DNA of 64,000 bases from Acidobacteriota bacterium (lineage in GTDB: Bacteria > Acidobacteriota > Terriglobia > Acidiferrales > UBA7541). How positions within the stretch are numbered: the first letter of the stretch is position 1; each line of letters opens with the position of its first letter. This document shows positions 36,215 to 44,328 of the stretch, one piece after another. The stretch covers positions 62,001 to 126,000 of the forward strand of contig JAKBLM010000006.1 of assembly GCA_021832085.1 (NCBI GenBank), in the 5' to 3' direction. The position numbers and the translations under genes were made by a program. The notes under the pieces are model-generated. The model ran no database searches. It worked only from the letters and a program-made list of their open reading frames with translations, and was not told where the DNA came from.

Positions 36215-36232
36215 GCCGGGCTGTAGCCCGGC
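36215..36232. repeat. Short palindrome GCCGGGCT-gt-AGCCCGGC
   Basis: A perfect 8-bp inverted repeat with a two-base loop lies between fabF and etfB. Read on the minus strand it is followed within five bases by CTTTTCC, so it may also end the fatty-acid operon transcript. Confidence 0.6.
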
Positions 36233-36295
36233 GCTAAAGGCCGGGAAAGGACGCGTGCGGCTCACGAAAAGCCGCGGACCGCGCGGGAGCGGCGG

Positions 36296-37540
<1,245 letters not shown>

Positions 37541-37588
37541 ACCCAATCCCCCTGCGCTCGGAAAAGGACCCGCGGACAACAGACGAAT

Positions 37589-37834
37589 CTACTTCTTGGC
37601 CTGGGTGTGCTTGTCGATGTAGCTGATCGCATCCTGGACGGTCGCGATCTTCTCGGCGTCCTCGTCGGGAATCTCGATCCCGAACGCTTCTTCAAATGCC
37701 ATGACCAACTCGACTGTGTCGAGAGAATCGGCACCCAGGTCGTCCACGAAGGAGGCGGTGGGTGTTACTTCCGCCTCGTCCACGCCGAGCTGCTCAACAA
37801 TGATTTGCTTTACACGTTCCTCAACGCTGGCCAT
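37589..37834 (-). CDS. acpP: Acyl carrier protein
   Basis: The 81-residue acidic protein carries the growing acyl chain on a phosphopantetheine attached to Ser in [16 protein letters not shown]. Length and helix layout are standard. The ATG at 37834 has GGAGG about ten bases upstream. It lies between fabG and fabF, the classical order. Confidence 0.97.
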   Translation of the reverse strand: MASVEERVKQIIVEQLGVDEAEVTPTASFVDDLGADSLDTVELVMAFEEAFGIEIPDEDAEKIATVQDAISYIDKHTQAKK

Positions 37835-38014
37835 GCTCTTGGTTCCTCCGCTCGGCTCGGCTTTTTTACTCCAGGACTTGGCGCCAGCCCGCGTTCGGTT
37901 GCGGGTCCGGCATCCAGTAGACCCGCCCATTCTAGTCACCGCTCGTCTGCCGGTCAACTTCGGACGCGAGCCTCGTCCGCAACGCGGCGAGCGGGGCCGG
38001 TAACGTTGCTTTGG

Positions 38015-38761
38015 CTAGGCCATGTACATGCCGCCGTTGACGGCAAGGACGTGGCCCGTGATGTAGCCGGCTTCCTCGGTGGCGAGAAAGACGACGGCAG
38101 CGGCAATGTCCGCAGGGGTACCGAGGCGGCCGAGCGGGATGCGGGCCGAGAGTTGCTCGACCGCCTTTTCGGAAAGCTTTTCGGTCATCGCAGTGGCGAT
38201 GAAGCCGGGGGCGACGGCGTTCACGGTGACGTTGCGCGAGGCGAGTTCCGTCGCCAACGCCTTGGTGAGGCCGATCACCCCGGCCTTGGAGGCGACGTAG
38301 TTCGCCTGCCCGGCGTTGCCCATTTGGCCGACGACGGAAGCGATGTTGATGATGCGGCCCCAGCGCTGGCGGATCATCGGGGAAATCGCCTGCTGCGCGC
38401 AGAGGTGGGCGCCGGTGAGGTTCGTGCGAAGCACGGCGTCCCAGTCCTCGGGCTTCATGCGGATGGCAAGCCCGTCGCGGGTGATGCCGGCGTTGTTGAC
38501 CAGGATATCGAGCCGGCCGAACCGATCGAGGGCCTGTTGGAATGCGGCTTTCACCTGGTCGGGGTCCCCAACGTCCATGCCAACGGCGAGGGTGGTGCCT
38601 CCGGCCGCCTCGATGCCGGCCTGAACGGCGGGAAGCTTTGAGGTGTTGAGGTCCGCGAGCACGACGCTGGCGCCGGCTTCGGCCAGCGAGCGCGCGACGG
38701 CCTCGCCGATACCCTGGGATGCGCCGGTGACGAGTGCTACTCGATCATTCAGTAGGAACAT
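38015..38761 (-). CDS. fabG: 3-oxoacyl-[ACP] reductase
   Basis: The 248-residue short-chain dehydrogenase reduces 3-oxoacyl-ACP with NADPH. It has the TGASQGIGEA cofactor motif, NNAGITRDG, the catalytic Ser-Tyr-Lys set with YVASKAG, and NVTVNAVAPGFIATAMT. The position between fabD and acpP supports FabG over other SDRs. The ATG at 38761 has AAGGA upstream. Confidence 0.95.
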   Translation of the reverse strand: MFLLNDRVALVTGASQGIGEAVARSLAEAGASVVLADLNTSKLPAVQAGIEAAGGTTLAVGMDVGDPDQVKAAFQQALDRFGRLDILVNNAGITRDGLAIRMKPEDWDAVLRTNLTGAHLCAQQAISPMIRQRWGRIINIASVVGQMGNAGQANYVASKAGVIGLTKALATELASRNVTVNAVAPGFIATAMTEKLSEKAVEQLSARIPLGRLGTPADIAAAVVFLATEEAGYITGHVLAVNGGMYMA

Positions 38762-38822
38762 GGTTGCTTGTGTCCTTGTGAGAGATTTTTCGAAAGGGCC
38801 GGATCGCGCGGCCGTCCGCCGG

Positions 38823-39800
38823 CTACGCTTCCGCTTCGGCTTCCGCTTCGCCGTCCGCCGTCCGCTCGCGCGCCAGCTTTTCGAGGGCCGCGGTCAGGCT
38901 CTCCTCATCTTCGGCGTTCGCCACGCGCACCGAGCGATCGATTTGCCGCACCAGCCCGCTCAGCACGCGGCCGGGGCCGACCTCCAGAAAGAACGTAACC
39001 CCCAGCCGGATCATCTCGCGCACCGATTCCTCCCAGCGCACCGGCTGGCAGACCTGCCGCACGAGCGCCGCGCGCGCCTCTTCGCCCGAGGTGATCGCTT
39101 CGGCGTCCACGTTGGTGACGAGCGGGAATTTCAGGTCGCAAAACTTGGTGCGCTGCAGATCGGCCTCCAGCCGCTTCTCGGCCGGCTTCATCAGCTCGCA
39201 ATGGAAGGGCGCCGAGACGGGCAGCAGCACGGCCCGCTTGGCTCCGCTCTGCGAAGCGAGCTCAACGGCTCGCTTCACCGCGACGGCCGAGCCCGAGACG
39301 ACGGTCTGCTGCGGCGCATTGAGATTGGCCGGGCCGAGCACCTCGCCGTCGGCGGCACGCTTGCAGATTTCGACGACCAGGCCCGGGGCCAGGCCCAAAA
39401 TCGCGGCCATGCCGCCCTCGCCCGCCGGCACCGCCTCCTGCATGTAGCGGCCGCGATTGCGCACCAGGCGCACCGCATCGGCGAATTCCAGTGAATCGGC
39501 CGCCACCAGGGCCGAATACTCCCCTAGGCTGTGTCCGGCCACGTAGTCGGGCATCGTGTCGCGTTCGGTAAGCAGGCGATAGACGGCCACCGAGACCGCC
39601 AGGATGGCCGGCTGCGTGTTCTCGGTGAGCTTGAGATCATCCTCGGAACCCTCGAAGCAGAGCTTGGAGAGCGGGAATCCCACGGCGGCATCGGCGTTGT
39701 CAAAGACGGCTTTTGCGGTCGGGAATCGCTCGTAGATCTCCCGTCCCATACCGGAATATTGGGACGCTTGGCCGGGGAAAAGAAACGCAATTTTGCCCAT
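38823..39800 (-). CDS. fabD: Malonyl-CoA:ACP transacylase
   Basis: The 325-residue protein moves malonyl from CoA to ACP. It shows AFLFPGQASQYSGMG at the start, the nucleophile motif GHSLGEYSALVAA, and the catalytic His in SAPFHCELM. A glutamate- and alanine-rich tail (GEAEAEAEA) makes it slightly longer than the usual 310 residues. It lies 17 bases after plsX. Confidence 0.96.
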   Translation of the reverse strand: MGKIAFLFPGQASQYSGMGREIYERFPTAKAVFDNADAAVGFPLSKLCFEGSEDDLKLTENTQPAILAVSVAVYRLLTERDTMPDYVAGHSLGEYSALVAADSLEFADAVRLVRNRGRYMQEAVPAGEGGMAAILGLAPGLVVEICKRAADGEVLGPANLNAPQQTVVSGSAVAVKRAVELASQSGAKRAVLLPVSAPFHCELMKPAEKRLEADLQRTKFCDLKFPLVTNVDAEAITSGEEARAALVRQVCQPVRWEESVREMIRLGVTFFLEVGPGRVLSGLVRQIDRSVRVANAEDEESLTAALEKLARERTADGEAEAEAEA

Positions 39801-39817
39801 GGCAGTGCCTCAGTCCT

Positions 39818-40834
39818 CTAGGTGTTCAAGGTGACCGACGCGGCCGAGAGTTCTTTTTCGATCTTCTCGTTGACGCGCCCTTGGGCCAACTCGACGGCGA
39901 CGCGCAGGGCGTTTTTGATAGCGTTGGGGTTCGACCGGCCGTGGCCGATGATGCAGATGCCCCGAACACCGAGCAACGGCGCCCCACCGTACTCGGAGTA
40001 ATCGATCTTCCGACGAAAGTCAGCGTAGGCCCGCTTGGAGAGCACATAGCCGACCTGAGCACGCAGGTTGCTCTTGAGCGCCTCTTTCAGTTTTGCGGCG
40101 ATCAGCTCGGCGACCCCTTCGCTGATCTTCAGCGCGATATTGCCGATAAAGCCGTCGCAGACGATCACGTCGGCCACCGCACCGGTAAAGACGTCGCGGC
40201 CCTCTACGTTTCCGACGAAGTGGAGCGGGAGCGGTTTCATCTCGTTGTGGGCCTCCCGCACCAACTCGTTGCCCTTGCTTTCCTCTTCGCCGATCGAAAG
40301 CAGGGCGACTCGCGGACGCCGCGTGTGGAACACCGTCCGGTAGTAGACCTCGCCCATTACGGCGAACTGCACCAGATGGCCGACTTTCGAATCGACGTTC
40401 GCGCCCACGTCGAGAATCACGGCAACGCCGCCGCGCTCGGTCGGAAACGGTGCCGCCAGCGCCGGCCGGCTGACCGAGGGCAGCGTTCCGAGCACGAAGC
40501 GGGCCACCGCCAGCACCGCGCCGGTATTGCCGGCGCTCACCATGGCCGCTGCCTTCCCCTCACGCACCAGGTGCGCGGCCACGTGGGCCGAGCTGTCCTT
40601 CTTTTTCCGGAAGGCCTGGCCAGGCGCATCGGCCATCGAGATCACTTCGCTGGCGGGAACGATCTCGATCGGCAGTCCGCGATGGCGATGCCTGCCCAGT
40701 TCCGTCTTCACGGCCTCGGGCTGCCCGACCAGCAGCACGCGGGCGTCCAGTTCACGCGCCGCGAGAAGCGCCCCTTCGACTTCCACGCGGGGCGCATGGT
40801 CGCCTCCCATGGCATCCAGAGCAACGGTAATCAT
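39818..40834 (-). CDS. plsX: Phosphate acyltransferase PlsX
   Basis: The 338-residue enzyme makes acyl-phosphate from acyl-ACP for PlsY in phospholipid synthesis. It opens with TVALDAMGGDHAPRVEVEGA, the PlsX hallmark, and contains GNTGAVLAVARFVLGTLP and VICDGFIGNIALKISEG-type segments (here VIVCDGFIGNIALKISEG). The ATG at 40834 follows rpmF after 50 bases, the common bacterial rpmF-plsX order. Confidence 0.96.
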   Translation of the reverse strand: MITVALDAMGGDHAPRVEVEGALLAARELDARVLLVGQPEAVKTELGRHRHRGLPIEIVPASEVISMADAPGQAFRKKKDSSAHVAAHLVREGKAAAMVSAGNTGAVLAVARFVLGTLPSVSRPALAAPFPTERGGVAVILDVGANVDSKVGHLVQFAVMGEVYYRTVFHTRRPRVALLSIGEEESKGNELVREAHNEMKPLPLHFVGNVEGRDVFTGAVADVIVCDGFIGNIALKISEGVAELIAAKLKEALKSNLRAQVGYVLSKRAYADFRRKIDYSEYGGAPLLGVRGICIIGHGRSNPNAIKNALRVAVELAQGRVNEKIEKELSAASVTLNT

Positions 40835-40884
40835 TGTGCCGGCCTGTTCGGGAATGTAGGGGCCCCGTACCCCGGCGGACGGGG

Positions 40885-41064
40885 TCAGGCCTCCGCTTTG
40901 ACGACTTGCCGCCCTCTATAGTAGCCGCAATGGGGGCAAGCGTGATGCGGCAGCTTCATTTCGTGGCAGTTCGAGCACCGCGAATGCAATGACGCCGTCA
41001 AATAATCGTGCGCGCGTCTCTTGTTCTTCCGTGCCTTGGAATGCCGCCTTTTCGGATTTGCCAT
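40885..41064 (-). CDS. rpmF: Ribosomal protein bL32
   Basis: The 59-residue protein starts MANPKRRHSKARKNKRRAHD, the normal L32 opening, and has two CxxC pairs (RCSNCHE and ACPHCGYY) that bind zinc. It is a structural protein of the 50S subunit. The ATG at 41064 has GAGG seven bases upstream. The zinc-binding form may be exchanged for a zinc-free paralogue in some bacteria; no second copy is seen here. It lies between the DUF177 gene and plsX. Confidence 0.96.
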   Translation of the reverse strand: MANPKRRHSKARKNKRRAHDYLTASLHSRCSNCHEMKLPHHACPHCGYYRGRQVVKAEA

Positions 41065-41150
41065 GATTGAGCCTCACCGGCTGAAATTTTACTATCGTGC
41101 CGCCGCGCCGCGGGAACAACATCCTCACCCGGCCGGACTGCAACGCTTCG

Positions 41151-41684
41151 TCAGTGCTTCTTGAACCATTCGAGCTTGAACCGCTCGAGTGACGCCAGGC
41201 GGGGATCCACGGCCCGTGCCTCGCAGCTGCACTGTTCGTAATTCAGATTGGCGCCGCAGTGCGAGCACAGGCCCCGGCAGTCGCTCCGGCAGATGGCCTT
41301 CATCGGGACGGCCAGATTGATCTGCTCGGAGAGGATATCGGCGAGAAACAGTCCGTCGCCTTCAAAAAACGCGATCTCGGTTTCCTCCAGGCTCAGATGC
41401 ACATCTTCTTCCCGCGGAGCCCAGCTGACCGGCCGATAGATCAAATCGAAATCCCGGCTCACTTCCTCGTTCACCGGCTCCAGGCAACGAGCGCAATTCA
41501 ACTCGATCCGTGTGTGCAGGTTGCCGAAGATGTGAATCTGGCCCTCGACCAACTCGGCCATCGCGCGGACCGTCAGCGCCTCCACCTGTTTGAATTCGGT
41601 GGAGTGGAAGTCCAAGGTTCCCGGAGCATACGTTTTCCGGATCGGGACCCTGTGGACGGCGAGTTCGTGAATATCGAGGAACAT
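41151..41684 (-). CDS. DUF177 (YceD-like) protein
   Basis: The 177-residue protein has the DUF177 pattern NCARCLEPVNEEVSRDFDL and later CRSDCRGLCSHCGANLN with several cysteines that probably bind zinc. The YceD family is linked to 23S rRNA accumulation and almost always precedes rpmF, as here. The ATG at 41684 is preferred to one at 41705, because the latter overlaps the TATAAT of the promoter at 41704-41731. This leaves a leader of about 12 bases with only a weak GGA site. It is the first gene of the fatty-acid operon. Confidence 0.88.
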   Translation of the reverse strand: MFLDIHELAVHRVPIRKTYAPGTLDFHSTEFKQVEALTVRAMAELVEGQIHIFGNLHTRIELNCARCLEPVNEEVSRDFDLIYRPVSWAPREEDVHLSLEETEIAFFEGDGLFLADILSEQINLAVPMKAICRSDCRGLCSHCGANLNYEQCSCEARAVDPRLASLERFKLEWFKKH

Positions 41685-41703
41685 CGAGAATCGTCCAGAG
41701 GCC

Positions 41704-41731
41704 ATTATAAAAGCGCCACTTGCCGAGTCAA
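41704..41731 (-). promoter_or_regulatory. Promoter of the DUF177-rpmF-plsX-fab operon
   Basis: On the minus strand TTGACT (41731-41726) and TATAAT (41709-41704) are spaced by 16 bases. Genes from 41684 down to 36296 run in the same direction with gaps up to about 180 bases, so this probably drives the whole block. Confidence 0.75.
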
Positions 41732-41827
41732 GAAGGCAAGCCTTCCCGTGCGCGCCCTCTGCGGTGACGTGTGGCGCAATGCGTCGCGCTCAAGTAGCTG
41801 ATTCTTATAGAATTAGCGCCGACTCCC

Positions 41828-42973
41828 TTATGCCGCGGGCCCGCGTCGCGGCTCCTGCCCCTGCACCCGCTCCCGGTAAAGCCGTATTAGATAGGAATCG
41901 GTCATCCCGGCGATATAGTCGCACACCACACGATGGACAGGGCCTTGGCGTGCCTGTCCGGCGAAATAGCCCGGCATTTCCCCGGGGTGGTCGAGCAGGA
42001 AAGCGAAGACCTGGTCAAGCGCCTCCACCGACCGCGTGCGGTCTTCGATGATCGACGGATGTTGATAGAGATTCAAGTTGAGGAAGCGCTTCCATCCACT
42101 CACCCTCCCCGCCATCGCCGCCGAGAAGCCGGCCAGCCGTGCCGGCGCCCGCCGCACGTCTTCGACGTCCCGGACCCCGGCGGCCTGCGCCGCCTGGCGC
42201 GTCTGGTCGATCAGGTCGGTGACCATCCTGTCGAGGGCGCGCCGGAGCGCCTCGGTCAGCTTCATCCACCGCCGGCCCTCCGGGTAGTGCCGGTCGACCT
42301 CCCGGTATGCCTCGGCCACCAGTTCCACCTCTTCGATCACCTGCTCGGGATCGACCAACCGGGCCTCGAAGCCGTCGTCGGTGTCCGAGACGTTGTAGGC
42401 GATCTCGTCGACCGGGTCGATCAGTTGCGCTTCGAGCGGCGGTCGCCGGTGCAGGAGGTATTCGGCCAACTCAGGGGCTTCGGCGGGATCGTAATCGCGG
42501 GAATGCTTCACGATCCCCTCGCGGACTTCGAAGGTGAGGTTCAGTCCCGGGAAGTCGAGGTAGCGCTGCTCGAAATGCTCGACGATGCGCAGCGCATGGC
42601 GGTTGTGCTCAAACCGCTCTCCGAAGCGCTGCATCCACAGGTTCAGTTGCTGCTCACCGGCGTGCCCGAAGGGGGGATGGCCGATATCGTGCGCGAGCGC
42701 CAGCGCCTCGACGAGGTCGGCATTCAGCCCCAATGCGCGGGCTGCTGTACGGGCGATCTGGGCCACTTCGAGCGTGTGGGTGAGCCGGTTGCGGAAGTGG
42801 TCGGAGTAGCGGGTGGTGAAGACCTGCGTTTTCGCTTCCAGTCGGCGGAAGGCGCGCGAATGGATCACGCGGTCGCGGTCGCGGGCGTAATCGTTGCGGT
42901 AGGGGTGGGAAGGCTCGGGATACCGGCGGCCGCGCGAGCGGCCCACGTCCATGGCATACGGCTCGGCGCCCAT
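41828..42973 (-). CDS. dGTPase-like HD-domain triphosphohydrolase
   Basis: The 381-residue protein belongs to the deoxyguanosinetriphosphate triphosphohydrolase-like family. Metal ligands are seen in the early HTLEVAQIARTAARALG and in LALAHDIGHPPFGHAGEQQLN, with the later IDPVDEIAYNVSDTDDG. It removes tripolyphosphate from dNTPs and may control dNTP pools. The ATG at 42973 lies ten bases after the TPR gene stop, so it is probably the last gene of a rsbW-like/TPR/dgt operon. Confidence 0.92.
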   Translation of the reverse strand: MGAEPYAMDVGRSRGRRYPEPSHPYRNDYARDRDRVIHSRAFRRLEAKTQVFTTRYSDHFRNRLTHTLEVAQIARTAARALGLNADLVEALALAHDIGHPPFGHAGEQQLNLWMQRFGERFEHNRHALRIVEHFEQRYLDFPGLNLTFEVREGIVKHSRDYDPAEAPELAEYLLHRRPPLEAQLIDPVDEIAYNVSDTDDGFEARLVDPEQVIEEVELVAEAYREVDRHYPEGRRWMKLTEALRRALDRMVTDLIDQTRQAAQAAGVRDVEDVRRAPARLAGFSAAMAGRVSGWKRFLNLNLYQHPSIIEDRTRSVEALDQVFAFLLDHPGEMPGYFAGQARQGPVHRVVCDYIAGMTDSYLIRLYRERVQGQEPRRGPAA

Positions 42974-42983
42974 CGCCGCCGGG

Positions 42984-43700
42984 CTAGGTCTTGCCGAGCA
43001 TTTCGAGTCGCTGGCTTGCCTGGTCAGCCACGCCCGTGTTGGGGTATTCGCTCTTGATCTGCTCGTAATATTTCGCGGCCAGAGTCGTGTCTTTCACCGT
43101 CTGGTAGTGGTCGGCCAGGGCCAGCAGCACCACCGGCTTGGGCACAAAGACGTTCGGCTTCTTGAGCAGTTGCTGGTAGAGCGCCACCACCTGCTGGTGC
43201 TTGCCCATCCTGTCGTAGACGTGCGCGAGCTCGAATTTGGCTAGCGCCTGGAACGGCCCGTCGCCGCCGCTGGCGAGAGGCTCCAGCCAACGGGAGGCAT
43301 CCGCGTACTTGCCCAGGCGCTCTTCGCTAATCCCGGCATAGTAGCGGGCCATCTGGCCGTAGCGCGTGCCCGCGTAACGCGTGGCCACCGCCCCCAACAG
43401 CTTCTCCGCCTTCTCGTACTTGACCGTCTTCGTCGGGTAGGTTTTCTCGCCTGGGATCGGCTGGCCGTTGGTTTCCACCGGCGTGTTGTACACCTTCATG
43501 GCCGCGGCATAGGCTGCCGCCGCTTTGGCATCCTGGTGGTTCGAGTAGTAACGCCAGCCGAAAAAGGCGCACAGGGCGACCACCACCACCACGCTCACCT
43601 GCCAGATCGCCCTTTTGTGTTCGCTCAGAAACTCGTAGGTGGATTCCAGGCCCTCGCGAAACTCGTCCTTCTTCAATTCCTTGCGGCTGATGTGCGCCAC
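42984..43700 (-). CDS. Membrane-anchored TPR protein (YfgM-like)
   Basis: The 238-residue protein has a cytoplasmic N-terminus, one membrane helix (about 33-52, IWQVSVVVVVALCAFFGWRYY) and a periplasmic tetratricopeptide region rich in Tyr and Ala. This layout matches YfgM, an ancillary SecYEG/PpiD chaperone partner. The GTG at 43700 lies one base after the anti-sigma kinase stop, with its GGGGAGG ribosome site inside that gene. The two are coupled. Confidence 0.75.
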   Translation of the reverse strand: MAHISRKELKKDEFREGLESTYEFLSEHKRAIWQVSVVVVVALCAFFGWRYYSNHQDAKAAAAYAAAMKVYNTPVETNGQPIPGEKTYPTKTVKYEKAEKLLGAVATRYAGTRYGQMARYYAGISEERLGKYADASRWLEPLASGGDGPFQALAKFELAHVYDRMGKHQQVVALYQQLLKKPNVFVPKPVVLLALADHYQTVKDTTLAAKYYEQIKSEYPNTGVADQASQRLEMLGKT

Positions 43701-43701
43701 G

Positions 43702-44157
43702 TCAGGCCTCCCCGGCCCTGCCGGAATCTTTGGGATAGTCCTTGGCCATCATCAGTTCCGCTCCGCCATTGGAATGCTGCCCGATCTGCATTTCATCCAT
43801 GAACGCCTGCACGATCAGCAGGCCGCGCCCCGACGTCTTCAACAGGTTCTCCTCGGCGAGCGGGTCTTCCACATGATTGGCTTCGAAGCCTCTGCCCTGG
43901 TCGATCATGCGTATCACGAGCCGCTCCGGCTCGAAAATGAACTTCAAAAAGACGCTCTTGCCCCGCTGCATCCGATTGCCGTAGTGGATCGCGTTGATGA
44001 TCCCCTCGCGCACCGACATGGCAATCTTGTGGATGTCGTCTTCTTCGAAGCCGGCGGACTCGGCCACACCCTCGGAGATGGCTTGGGCGAGGTCGATCGT
44101 CTGCCAAGCGGTCTCGAGCGTGATTTCGACGGTCTTGCTACCCTCTGCGGCCGCCAT
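43702..44157 (-). CDS. RsbW-like anti-sigma regulatory kinase (GHKL ATPase)
   Basis: The 151-residue protein is a stand-alone histidine-kinase-type ATPase. The N box is visible in REGIINAIHYGNRMQRGKSV, followed by RMIDQGRGFEANHVEDP and SGRGLLIVQAFMDEM. Such proteins phosphorylate an anti-sigma antagonist and bind a sigma factor; the PP2C enzyme at 5960 could oppose it but lies far away. The ATG at 44157 has GGGAGG a few bases upstream. Confidence 0.85.
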   Translation of the reverse strand: MAAAEGSKTVEITLETAWQTIDLAQAISEGVAESAGFEEDDIHKIAMSVREGIINAIHYGNRMQRGKSVFLKFIFEPERLVIRMIDQGRGFEANHVEDPLAEENLLKTSGRGLLIVQAFMDEMQIGQHSNGGAELMMAKDYPKDSGRAGEA

Positions 44158-44175
44158 GACCCTCCCAAGCCTGTA

Positions 44176-44205
44176 ATCATACCGGCCCAAGATACCGGGG
44201 AGCAA
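44176..44205 (-). promoter_or_regulatory. Candidate promoter of the rsbW-like operon
   Basis: TTGCTC (44205-44200) and TATGAT (44181-44176) are spaced by 18 bases on the minus strand. The leader would be about 12 bases, then the ribosome site and ATG at 44157. The match is moderate. Confidence 0.4.
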
Positions 44206-44328
44206 ACGCTGCGTCGCCCGTGCTCGGCGTCAGAGCTTGGCCATGCGCAAGAGGGCGGATACCGGCGAGCCCGAAAATAATTCGCCACGAGCCTGACGGG
44301 CGGATAGAATGCGTGATCGGGCTCTCAT